Of a stretch of 9,290 bases of DNA, positions 1-6,047 are shown one piece after another. The notes beneath the pieces were generated by a model. It searched no databases. It had not been told where the DNA came from and worked only from the letters and a program-made list of their open reading frames with translations. The stretch's first letter is position 1. Each line of letters starts with the position of its first letter. The DNA lies in contig DAIRGB010000042.1 of the NCBI GenBank assembly GCA_036794765.1, positions 1-9,290 of the forward strand. The letters are read 5' to 3'. The translations under genes and the position numbers were made by a program. The DNA is from DAIRGB01 sp036794765 (lineage in GTDB: Bacteria; Patescibacteriota; JAHJAL01).

Positions 1-237
1 ATTACCGTTACCGATACCGGTGCGGAGAGTTTGTCAACCGAAGTTTCCGGGGTAGAAAAGTCCAGTGTAATTATGCAGATTGAAGGAGAGTTTCCAAATG
101 TTCTAAACTTTATTGATAGCATTCAAAAAAGTACCAGATTGGTTTTGATAAACAAAATGGGAGTTGCTAGTAATATATCCGCTGTGGATCAGCCGGTAAC
201 TTTTACGATTGATATGGATGTGCTTTATCAGAAGTAA
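1..237 (+). CDS. pilO: PilO-like T4P alignment protein, C-terminal part (5' truncated by window)
   Basis: The reading frame is open from base 1 to the TAA at 235-237, so this is the last 78 residues of a gene that begins outside the window. The segment IEGEFPNVLNFIDSIQKSTR followed by a hydrophobic strand and the ending FTIDMDVLYQK is the usual shape of the ferredoxin-like C-terminal domain of PilO (a 'v.G.y..i..Fl..le...R' helix, then beta strands). PilO is a bitopic inner-membrane protein that forms the PilN/PilO alignment complex linking the cytoplasmic PilM-PilC platform to the pilus. Its position directly before the small TM protein and pilB fits a pilM-N-O operon end. Family assignment is by pattern and context only; a TTG at 31 is an internal codon, not a start. 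Confidence 0.72.
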   Translation: MTVTDTGAESLSTEVSGVEKSSVIMQIEGEFPNVLNFIDSIQKSTRLVLINKMGVASNISAVDQPVTFTIDMDVLYQK

Positions 238-277
238 AAAGAGAGAAATTATAAATTAAGTAATTATTGGAGTATAT

Positions 278-529
278 ATGAAAAATACGTGGATAACCGG
301 GGGATTGGTATTATTTGTTTTGTTTTTAGCGGCGGTTGGGTCAACTTGGTATTTTTCCATTCCTTCCCAGCTTGAAAAACAAAGCATATTGGTGACACCA
401 AAATTATTGAATTCCAAGCCGGTTAACGATGAGATGGCTAAGGTATTAAAGGAAAGGCAGAAATATGGTTCTTGGCCAATCAATGTAGAGCCGGGTCGTT
501 TGGGAAAAAATAATCCATTTAGACAATAG
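278..529 (+). CDS. Small single-TM T4P-locus protein with C-terminal NPF motif
   Basis: An 83-residue protein starting at ATG 278, with GGAG at 269-272 five bases upstream, one of only two clear Shine-Dalgarno sites in the window. Residues about 7-26 form one hydrophobic helix (GGLVLFVLFLAAVGSTWYF), with a short charged N-terminus, so it is probably a bitopic membrane protein with the C-terminus outside. The tail ends GRLGKNNPFRQ; an R/N-PF motif after a linker is reminiscent of PilP/GspC-type proteins, where a short R.PF motif follows the membrane anchor, but the globular domain of PilP is absent here. It lies 40 bp after the pilO-like gene and is probably co-transcribed. I infer a partner of the PilN/PilO complex; the exact function is unknown. 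Confidence 0.75.
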   Translation: MKNTWITGGLVLFVLFLAAVGSTWYFSIPSQLEKQSILVTPKLLNSKPVNDEMAKVLKERQKYGSWPINVEPGRLGKNNPFRQ

Positions 530-534
530 TAATA

Positions 535-610
535 AGTATCAAGGCTCAAGTATCAAGTACCAAGTCAATATTGAATAATTATTATTTTTTGAAACTTGAT
601 ACTTGAAACT
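535..610. repeat. Inverted pair of 7-bp tandem arrays before pilB
   Basis: The left arm at 535-569 is made of 7-bp units (AGTATCA, AGGCTCA, AGTATCA, AGTACCA, then a degenerate AGTCAAT). The right arm at 590-610 is TGAAACT, TGATACT, TGAAACT, the reverse complement of consensus AGTNTCA. The centre at about 570-589 is almost pure A/T. The architecture matches the elements before pilT, pilC, pilA, pilD and the minor pilin genes, but the unit length and sequence differ. As RNA it could fold into an imperfect hairpin, with AAGTATCAAG pairing to CTTGATACTT. Function unknown. Confidence 0.85.
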
Positions 611-626
611 TTTTTAACTTGTGATT

Positions 627-2597
627 ATGGACAACATTTTATATAAAAATAGCTTACTGAATTTTCTGGTGACTGAGGGAAAGTTGGATAAAGATCAAGC
701 GGAAAGAATTCTCTTGGAAGTGGAGAAAAGTAACCGTAGTGTTGTTGATGCGATTTTGGCGAAAGCATTGATCGATGAAATATCTTTAAGAGATTTGTTG
801 GCAAAATATGCCAATTTGAAAGTAGGTGATGTGCCATATGGCTTGTCGTTGAAAACCTATCAATTTTTGAATTTCACTACTTCTTATCGTTATCGTATGG
901 TTAGTTTTGACTTGGCTGAAGATGCAGTCAAGGTTGCTTGCGATAATCCTTTGAATTTGGAAATGCAAGAAGTGATAGATTTTTTAAGTCGAGCCAGACA
1001 GATAAAAATCGAATACTATGTTGTGACAAGATCAGAATTGATCCAGCTTTTGGCCAATTATCAAAAAATGTTATTGGAAAGGGGCTTAATAGATGAACTG
1101 GAAATAGATATAATAAAGCAGAAATATGGTGAATTGGGTACGGATATTATCGAAGCGCCGGTCTTGAAAAAAGAGGAAAAAATTGAGGCAAAAGAAGAAA
1201 ATAAATCAGAATATAGTGAGAAAAAAAATGAAGATGCTCATCTTTTGGGATTGGAAATAGAAGCTGAGGCGGAGGCTAGGGTTCAAGAGGTGGAAAAAGG
1301 TATGATGAGTGATGACGGATATTCTGATGAACAAAAATCTTGGTTAAAATTGCTTCAAGACAAAGTTGAGTCAGTCGATCAATTGAAAAAAATTATAAAT
1401 TCTCGTGATATACCTCGGATGGTGGCCAGTTTTGTTCATTATGCCATCATGATGGGAGCTTCAGATATTCATATTGAACCAATGACTTCTTCGATCAGAG
1501 TTCGTTATCGAGTGGATGGAGTTTTGCAGGAAATATTGGAATTGGACAAGTCTCTTTTGCCGGCTTTGATCTCTCGTATTAAAATTTTGGCCTTGCTCAA
1601 GATTGATGAACATAGAATTCCGCAAGATGGTCAATTTAGAGTGACGTTTGAAGGTAGGATGGTTGATTTGCGTATTTCGTCTTTGCCAACCGTTTATGGT
1701 GAAAAAGTGGTAATACGTATTTTGGATGTTTCGTCAGGACGACTAACATTGGATCAATTGGGTTTGCAGGGAATGAACAAAGATAAGGTTTCAAAAAATA
1801 TTTTACGCAGCAATGGGATGATTTTGTCTACCGGTCCGACCGGAAGTGGTAAATCGACTTCATTGTTTTCGATATTGGGGATGGTGTCTTTGCCTGGAGT
1901 TAATGTAGTTACCTTGGAAGATCCGGTTGAATATCATATTTCTGGAGTTAATCAAGTTCAGATACGTCCGGATATTGGGTTTACTTTTGCTACCGGTTTG
2001 AGAAGTATATTGCGTCAAGATCCAAATGTAGTGATGGTTGGTGAAATCCGTGATTCAGAGACAGCCGAGTTGGCTGTACATGCTTCTTTGACAGGTCACT
2101 TAGTATTGTCAACTTTGCATACCAATGATGCTCCTTCGGCAATTCCGAGATTGATTGACATGGGAATTGAACCGTTTTTGATTAGTTCTTCACTTGTGTT
2201 AGTAATGGCACAAAGATTGGTACGAAAGGTGTGTGATCATTGTCGATCCGAAATTGAAGTCCCGATAGAAAAAGCAAAGGAGATAGTCGATTATTTACAC
2301 AATGTACCGAAAGAGCATATCGAAAAATTGGGTCTGGATTTGTCGCAACCAAAATTTTATCGCGGGTTGGGTTGTACATATTGTCACAATAGCGGATATA
2401 AAAGTCGAATGGGTGTCTTTGAAGTTTTGGAAATGACTGAGGCATTGCATGATCTGACTATCAAAAAATCATCAGGTGTAGATATTTTTAATCAAGCAGT
2501 TAATGAAGGAATGATTACGATGAGGCAAGATGCTTTTATGAAAGCCTTGCAAGGGATTACGACGTTGGATGAAGTTTATAGAGTGACGACGAAGTAA
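627..2597 (+). CDS. pilB: PilB/GspE-family type IV pilus extension ATPase
   Basis: Hexameric cytoplasmic ATPase that powers pilus polymerisation through PilC. Numbering from ATG 627 (656 residues): an N-terminal MshEN-like region lies at about 45-140, an acidic and lysine-rich linker at about 178-235, then the T2SSE ATPase. ASDIHIEP at 278-285 opens the N2 domain. Walker A is GPTGSGKST with Lys409, the Walker B region is VMVGEIRD with Glu473, and the His box is GHLVLSTLHTNDA. Two CxxC pairs (Cys536/539 and Cys583/586) form the tetracysteine zinc site typical of PilB/GspE and absent from PilT. A GTG at 621 is an in-frame alternative start; neither start has a Shine-Dalgarno. The 7-bp inverted array ends 16 bp upstream and a 10-bp element follows the stop by 5 bp. 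Confidence 0.96.
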   Translation: MDNILYKNSLLNFLVTEGKLDKDQAERILLEVEKSNRSVVDAILAKALIDEISLRDLLAKYANLKVGDVPYGLSLKTYQFLNFTTSYRYRMVSFDLAEDAVKVACDNPLNLEMQEVIDFLSRARQIKIEYYVVTRSELIQLLANYQKMLLERGLIDELEIDIIKQKYGELGTDIIEAPVLKKEEKIEAKEENKSEYSEKKNEDAHLLGLEIEAEAEARVQEVEKGMMSDDGYSDEQKSWLKLLQDKVESVDQLKKIINSRDIPRMVASFVHYAIMMGASDIHIEPMTSSIRVRYRVDGVLQEILELDKSLLPALISRIKILALLKIDEHRIPQDGQFRVTFEGRMVDLRISSLPTVYGEKVVIRILDVSSGRLTLDQLGLQGMNKDKVSKNILRSNGMILSTGPTGSGKSTSLFSILGMVSLPGVNVVTLEDPVEYHISGVNQVQIRPDIGFTFATGLRSILRQDPNVVMVGEIRDSETAELAVHASLTGHLVLSTLHTNDAPSAIPRLIDMGIEPFLISSSLVLVMAQRLVRKVCDHCRSEIEVPIEKAKEIVDYLHNVPKEHIEKLGLDLSQPKFYRGLGCTYCHNSGYKSRMGVFEVLEMTEALHDLTIKKSSGVDIFNQAVNEGMITMRQDAFMKALQGITTLDEVYRVTTK

Positions 2598-2602
2598 AAT
2601 TT

Positions 2603-2706
2603 AAACACTTAAAAACCCTTACAAACCCTTTTAAACTCTTGAAAACTATAATAATGAATCCAGTTTGTAAGTGTTTATAAGAGTTTCTAAGCGTTTTAAA
2701 GAGTTT
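2603..2706. repeat. 104-bp AAACNCTTNN inverted-array element, copy 1 (minus orientation), before pilT
   Basis: Four 10-bp units AAACNCTTNN (2603-2642) plus AAACT (2643-2647), a 14-nt core (2648-2661), then AGTTT (2662-2666) and four units NNAAGNGTTT (2667-2706). The core ends in CC, and the CTAAGCGTTT unit sits second from the outer end of the right arm, so this copy is inverted relative to the copies before pilC and the pilV-like gene. Its core, read on the minus strand, matches the pilC-copy core at 13 of 14 bases. It fills the gap between pilB and pilT. Confidence 0.93.
2647..2652 (+). promoter_or_regulatory. Candidate -10 TATAAT in the core of element copy 1
   Basis: A perfect TATAAT sits exactly between the two repeat arms, about 85 bp before the pilT ATG. 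No convincing TTGACA-like -35 is seen 16-18 bp upstream, where the left arm runs. The hexamer may be an AT-rich coincidence. Confidence 0.3.
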
Positions 2707-2737
2707 TGTATTATTGGTAGAGTTTATAAATAAAAAT

Positions 2738-3826
2738 ATGTTAACATCACAAAAATTTAATTCTGATGAAAGTTCTCTTTTAGAAGAGTTGCTGGATGTT
2801 GCGATTAAGGAAAACGCCTCAGATATCCATATTGTGGCGGACAATTATCCGGTGATTCGGGTGGATGGTGATTTGAAATATTTGGAAAAATATGACAAAT
2901 TGTCTTCTTCTTCGACGGCGCAACTTTGTTATGCAATGATGGACGAGAGGCAACGCGAACGATTGATTCAGGTAAGGGAAATTGATTTCTCATTTCCTTA
3001 TAAAGAATCATATCGTTTTCGAGCAAATATTTTTTATCAAAAGGGAACCGTTTCTGCCGCTTTGCGTTTGATCAAGTCGATGGAACGCACTTTTGATGAA
3101 TTGGGTTTACCACCGATAGTTGAAAGATTTACCAAGTTGTCACATGGTTTGGTTTTGGTGACCGGGCCAACCGGACATGGGAAATCAACTACATTGGCTT
3201 CTTTGATCAATACTATCAACAAAAATCGTCAAGATCATATTATTACTATTGAAGATCCGATTGAAAATATTTTCAACAGTCATCAAAGCTTAATCGTACA
3301 AAGAGAAATTCCGCATGATTCGCATGATTTCGCTTCAGCTTTGCGGGCGGCGTTGCGTGAAGATCCGGATGTAGTTTTGATTGGCGAAATGCGTGATTTG
3401 GAAACAATTTCGGCAGCTTTGACTGTGGCTGAGACCGGACATTTGGTGTTTGGCACTTTGCATACCAATGATGCCGCTCAGACGGCGGATCGTATTATTA
3501 ACGTTTTTCCATCTCATCAGCAACAACAAGTGCGAACGATATTGGCCAACGTCTTTGAAGGTGTTTTGTCACAGAGATTGCTCAAGAAAAAAGGTGGTGG
3601 TCGTATCGCAGCTTGTGAAATCATGACCGGAAGTATGGCGGTTCGATCTTTGATCCGTGAAGGCAAGGCTCATCAGTTGCAAGGTGTTATTCAAACCAGT
3701 GCCGCTGATGGAATGATCACTTTGGATAAATCATTGGCTGATTTGGTAAAACGGGGAATTGTTGATCTTGATGAAGCCTTGATGTGGGCGATTGATCAGG
3801 ACAACCTGAAGACGATGATCGCATAA
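2738..3826 (+). CDS. pilT: PilT type IV pilus retraction ATPase
   Basis: Cytoplasmic hexameric ATPase that depolymerises the pilus and drives twitching and uptake functions. Numbering from ATG 2738 (362 residues): ASDIHIVAD near residue 30 opens the N-terminal domain; Walker A is GPTGHGKST at 143-151 (Lys149), with His where PilB has Ser. Walker B LIGEMRD carries Glu217, followed by the His box GHLVFGTLHTNDA. AVRSLIRE at 301-308 corresponds to the AIRNLIRE motif needed for retraction, and the zinc-binding CxxC pairs of PilB are missing; both mark it as PilT. Length is normal for the family. A TTG at 2714 extends the frame by eight residues, but ATG 2738 is the better start; no Shine-Dalgarno precedes it. 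The gene is flanked by oppositely oriented copies of the 104-bp element. Confidence 0.96.
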   Translation: MLTSQKFNSDESSLLEELLDVAIKENASDIHIVADNYPVIRVDGDLKYLEKYDKLSSSSTAQLCYAMMDERQRERLIQVREIDFSFPYKESYRFRANIFYQKGTVSAALRLIKSMERTFDELGLPPIVERFTKLSHGLVLVTGPTGHGKSTTLASLINTINKNRQDHIITIEDPIENIFNSHQSLIVQREIPHDSHDFASALRAALREDPDVVLIGEMRDLETISAALTVAETGHLVFGTLHTNDAAQTADRIINVFPSHQQQQVRTILANVFEGVLSQRLLKKKGGGRIAACEIMTGSMAVRSLIREGKAHQLQGVIQTSAADGMITLDKSLADLVKRGIVDLDEALMWAIDQDNLKTMIA

Positions 3827-3834
3827 GAAATTTC

Positions 3835-3938
3835 AAACACTTAAAAACGCTTAGAAACTCTTTTAAACACTTACAAACTGGATTCATTATTAAAGTTTTT
3901 AAGAGTTTAAAAGGGTTTGTAAGAGTTTAAAAGAGTTT
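3835..3938. repeat. 104-bp AAACNCTTNN inverted-array element, copy 2 (plus orientation), before pilC
   Basis: Four units (3835-3874), AAACT (3875-3879), a 14-nt core GGATTCATTATTAA (3880-3893), AGTTT (3894-3898) and four units of the reverse type (3899-3938). AAACGCTTAG is the second unit of the left arm. A hand alignment to the copy before the pilV-like gene gives about 94 of 104 identical bases, with five of the ten differences in the core. An AT-rich leader of 76 bp without other recognisable signals separates it from the pilC ATG. Confidence 0.93.
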
Positions 3939-4014
3939 TGGTAATTTATAAAAATAGATTTTAATGTTTTTTTAGATTCATAATAGAAAAATAAAAAATA
4001 ATATTGAAAACCGT

Positions 4015-5217
4015 ATGAGCGAATATTTATTTGAAGCGAAAACATTGAGTGGGGAAAAAGTAGCTGGCATGCTGGAAGCCGATAGCATGAAGGATGCTTT
4101 GGAGATGCTCAAGCAGCAAAACTATACTCCGATGGCTTTGGAAAAGAAAAGAGCCATGTGGGATTCTATCACCAATATTTTGAACCGGGTTTCTGTGTCG
4201 GATTTGGCTGTTTTTGCTCGTCAATTGGCGATTATGGTTGAAGCGGGTTTTCCTTTGATTCAGGCGATCAAGACATCCGTCAATCAGACTCGTAATGAAA
4301 AGTTGAGAGAGACTTTGGCTTTGATGGCGGTTGATTTGGAGTCTGGTTTGAGTTTGTCGATGTCCACTGCCAAACATCCGGAAATTTTTTCTCGATTTGT
4401 GGTCAATATGATTCGCTCTGGTGAAGAAACCGGCCAGTTGAATAAAGTTTTGCGCGAGGTGGCGGAGGAATTGGAAAAACAAAAAGGTTATCAATCAAAG
4501 ATTAATAGTGTTTTGATGTATCCGATATTTGTTTTAGTGATGATGGTTGCGGCAATGATTGTGGTAATGGTTTATGTTATTCCGCAGTTGAAATCTTTGT
4601 TTGAAGATTTGGGGGCGGAGTTGCCGATTGCGACCAAAATTTTGATTTGGACTAGTGATTTTGCCGTCAACTATTGGTATATTGTAGTGATTATTACTGC
4701 TTTGGTAATTGGTGCGATTGTCAGTTTCTTACGTTCTGATTATGGTCGGGAATGGAAAGACAAATATATATTAAAAGTTCCGGTGGTGGGTAAATTGGTT
4801 CTAATGTCTTCCATGATGAGATTCTCTCGGACTTTTGGAATGTTGGTAGAAGGAGGAATTGCCATTTTGGATGCAATAGAGATTACTGCCGGAGTTATGG
4901 AAAATTCAAATTTTAAGAAAGCGATCAGAGGATGTTCGGTTTATGTTGAAAAAGGTATTCCTTTTTCCAGTCCGTTAAAAAGAAATAACATATTTCCGGT
5001 TGTGGTTGGTCAGATGGTGGCGATTGGTGAACAGTCCGGTCAATTGGCCAAGGCGATGGATAATCTGTCAAAATATTTTGAAGAAGAAACTGATACGATG
5101 ATCAAAGGCGTTTTCTCGTTATTTGAACCGTTGATGTTGGTAATAGTTGGTTTGGGTGTAGGTGGATTGGTGTTTGCTGTCTTACTGCCAGTGTTTCAAG
5201 CGTCGCAAGTACTTTAA
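4015..5217 (+). CDS. pilC: PilC/GspF-family inner-membrane platform protein
   Basis: A polytopic protein of 400 residues, the normal family length, on which PilB and PilT act during pilus assembly and disassembly. Two T2SSF domains are visible: one at about 65-190 with the motif SGEETGQL (135-142) and one at about 265-390 with the matching GEQSGQL (338-344), each preceded by the F.R.L..M...G.....A repeat pattern (FARQLAIMVEAGFPLIQAI and FSRTFGMLVEGGIAILDAI). Membrane segments lie at about 166-192, 220-240 and 371-394. The start at ATG 4015 gives the standard MSEYLFEAKTLSGEKVAG opening, but no Shine-Dalgarno is present upstream. It sits between two 10-bp-unit elements, in the expected place after the two ATPases. 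Confidence 0.96.
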   Translation: MSEYLFEAKTLSGEKVAGMLEADSMKDALEMLKQQNYTPMALEKKRAMWDSITNILNRVSVSDLAVFARQLAIMVEAGFPLIQAIKTSVNQTRNEKLRETLALMAVDLESGLSLSMSTAKHPEIFSRFVVNMIRSGEETGQLNKVLREVAEELEKQKGYQSKINSVLMYPIFVLVMMVAAMIVVMVYVIPQLKSLFEDLGAELPIATKILIWTSDFAVNYWYIVVIITALVIGAIVSFLRSDYGREWKDKYILKVPVVGKLVLMSSMMRFSRTFGMLVEGGIAILDAIEITAGVMENSNFKKAIRGCSVYVEKGIPFSSPLKRNNIFPVVVGQMVAIGEQSGQLAKAMDNLSKYFEEETDTMIKGVFSLFEPLMLVIVGLGVGGLVFAVLLPVFQASQVL

Positions 5218-5224
5218 TAGTTTC

Positions 5225-5329
5225 AAACACTTCAAAACTCTTATAAACGCTTAAAAACACTTTAAAACTGGGGAATTAATATTTAGTTTCTAAGAGTTTA
5301 TAAGGGTTTCTAAGAGTTTGTAAGCGTTT
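5225..5329. repeat. 105-bp AAACNCTTNN inverted-array element, copy 3 (plus orientation), before pilA
   Basis: Four units (5225-5264), AAACT (5265-5269), a 15-nt core starting GGGG (5270-5284), AGTTT (5285-5289) and four reverse units (5290-5329). A degenerate fifth unit ATCATTGTTT follows at 5330-5339. The GG at the core start and the GAG/GGG/GAG order of the right arm put it in the plus orientation, but the AAACGCTTAA unit is third, not second, so it is more diverged than the other copies. It starts 8 bp after the pilC stop. Confidence 0.9.
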
Positions 5330-5346
5330 ATCATTGTTTATAACTC

Positions 5347-5366
5347 TTACGCGGAGTCGAGCGTAA
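5347..5366 (+). other. Short inverted repeat TTACGC/GCGTAA upstream of pilA
   Basis: TTACGC (5347-5352) and GCGTAA (5361-5366) are perfect 6-bp inverted arms around GGAGTCGA, immediately upstream of a TATAAT. It lies where a -35 or operator would be expected for a pilA promoter, so it could be a regulator site; a small RNA hairpin is the alternative. It is GC-richer than its surroundings. Confidence 0.4.
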
Positions 5367-5368
5367 AT

Positions 5369-5374
5369 TATAAT
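5369..5374 (+). promoter_or_regulatory. Candidate pilA promoter -10
   Basis: TATAAT lies 47 bp before the pilA start, giving a leader of roughly 40 nt that contains the Shine-Dalgarno. The -35 position (about 5346-5352) overlaps the TTACGC inverted repeat and is a poor match to TTGACA, so an activator or extended upstream contacts may be involved. Confidence 0.42.
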
Positions 5375-5407
5375 AAAAAGTTTAGAAAATAAAAAAATAG
5401 TTAATTT

Positions 5408-5413
5408 AAGGAG
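5408..5413 (+). promoter_or_regulatory. Strong Shine-Dalgarno of pilA
   Basis: AAGGAG with a 7-nt spacer to ATG 5421. It is the best ribosome-binding site in the window, and fits a major pilin that needs high translation. It also fixes the pilA start. Confidence 0.85.
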
Positions 5414-5420
5414 AGCAAAA

Positions 5421-5855
5421 ATGCGTAAAATTTCTTTTGAGCGCTCAAAAGGTTTTACCCTAGTCGAGTTGATGGTTGTTATTGCCATTATTGGTATTTT
5501 GGCCGTCGCCGCTTTGGGTATCGTCCGTGGAGCTCAACAAAAAGCTCAGAAAGCAGCAATTCAAGCAACCACTGCAAATATTACCACTGCGTTGGAAGCT
5601 TATTATACTACTGCTGGTAGTTATCCTACCGATTTGAATCATTTGGCAACACCACCTACACCTCCAGGAGCAACTGCTAAGGTTTTGGATAAGACTCCAT
5701 CAGTTCCATCAGGATGCAATCTAGTTGCAACCGGTGGCACTATGGCTGGTACTACTTCTTGTGGTATTGCTTACAATGGTACAGCCAATAGTTATACTAT
5801 CTATCAAGAATGGCCCGGTACTTTGGGCACAGATACTATTACTGGTGGTCAGTAA
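5421..5855 (+). CDS. pilA: PilA-type major type IV pilin (prepilin)
   Basis: A prepilin of 144 residues. The class III leader MRKISFERSKG is positively charged and ends in Gly11; PilD would cleave between Gly11 and Phe12, leaving a mature pilin of 133 residues. Glu16 is the conserved +5 glutamate, inside the hydrophobic helix FTLVELMVVIAIIGILAVAAL that packs the filament core. The head is small and rich in Thr, Gly and Ala, with only two cysteines (Cys99 and Cys114) that could form one disulfide loop. The helix motif, a following Tyr-Tyr and SYPTDL are typical of GspG/PilA-type pilins. Its own candidate promoter, strong Shine-Dalgarno and downstream terminator mark it as the highly expressed subunit of the locus; calling it the major rather than a minor pilin rests on that context. 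Confidence 0.93.
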   Translation: MRKISFERSKGFTLVELMVVIAIIGILAVAALGIVRGAQQKAQKAAIQATTANITTALEAYYTTAGSYPTDLNHLATPPTPPGATAKVLDKTPSVPSGCNLVATGGTMAGTTSCGIAYNGTANSYTIYQEWPGTLGTDTITGGQ

Positions 5856-5924
5856 TTAGTATTTCACGGAGATCTAGGGAGAGATCCTTAGATCTTCGGA
5901 AAAATACTAATTAAAAACTTTTTT
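5853..5924 (+). terminator. Intrinsic terminator of pilA
   Basis: A nested hairpin: outer arms TAATTAGTATTT (5853-5864, starting at the stop codon) and AAATACTAATTA (5902-5913); inner arms AGATCTAGG (5870-5878) and CCTTAGATCT (5886-5895) with one bulge and a GAGAGAT loop. A run of six T at 5919-5924 follows after a few bases. The structure would end transcription right after pilA, isolating it from pilD. The outer stem is AT-only apart from one G-C pair on each flank, so the reverse direction could also be served. Confidence 0.75.
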
Positions 5925-6044
5925 GATAAACCTAACAAACTTATCAAACCTAGCAAACATAACAAACAATTAAATTATTTTCTTTCATTATAATTTCCCA
6001 TGTTTGATAAGTTTGATAAGTTTGCTACGTTTGATATGTTTTAT
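5925..6044. repeat. Inverted pair of 9-bp tandem arrays overlapping the pilD start region
   Basis: Left arm: a degenerate unit GATAAACCT (5925-5933) then AACAAACTT, ATCAAACCT, AGCAAACAT, AACAAACAA (5934-5969). Right arm: ATGTTTGAT, AAGTTTGAT, AAGTTTGCT, ACGTTTGAT, ATGTTTTAT (6000-6044), the reverse complement of consensus ANCAAACNT. The centre of 30 nt (5970-5999) is AT-rich and holds a TATAAT. Same design as the 10-bp elements, with a different unit and length. Confidence 0.88.
5989..5994 (+). promoter_or_regulatory. Candidate -10 for pilD in the core of the 9-bp array
   Basis: TATAAT in the array centre, five bases before the ATG at 6000. Transcription would start at about 6000-6002, either giving a leaderless mRNA from ATG 6000 or a leader of about 48 nt for the ATG at 6048. 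No clear -35 is present. Confidence 0.38.
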
Positions 6045-6047
6045 ATT

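Noticed and set aside
2714..2740. TTG 2714 as the pilT start (and TTG 6970 for the minor pilin)
   Set aside because: Both lie in or next to a repeat arm, have no ribosome site, and better ATG starts follow within 8 and 5 codons that keep all family features.
2603..3938. Arrays as ordinary intrinsic terminators
   Set aside because: The stems would have regular mismatches every 10 bp and the T-runs after them are only three or four bases. Attenuation cannot be excluded, but the geometry and homology between copies are not explained by termination alone.
4027..4494. Minus-strand open frame of 155 codons inside pilC
   Set aside because: It lies wholly inside a clear pilC gene, is rich in His, Arg, Gln and Ser as antisense frames often are, and has no own signals.
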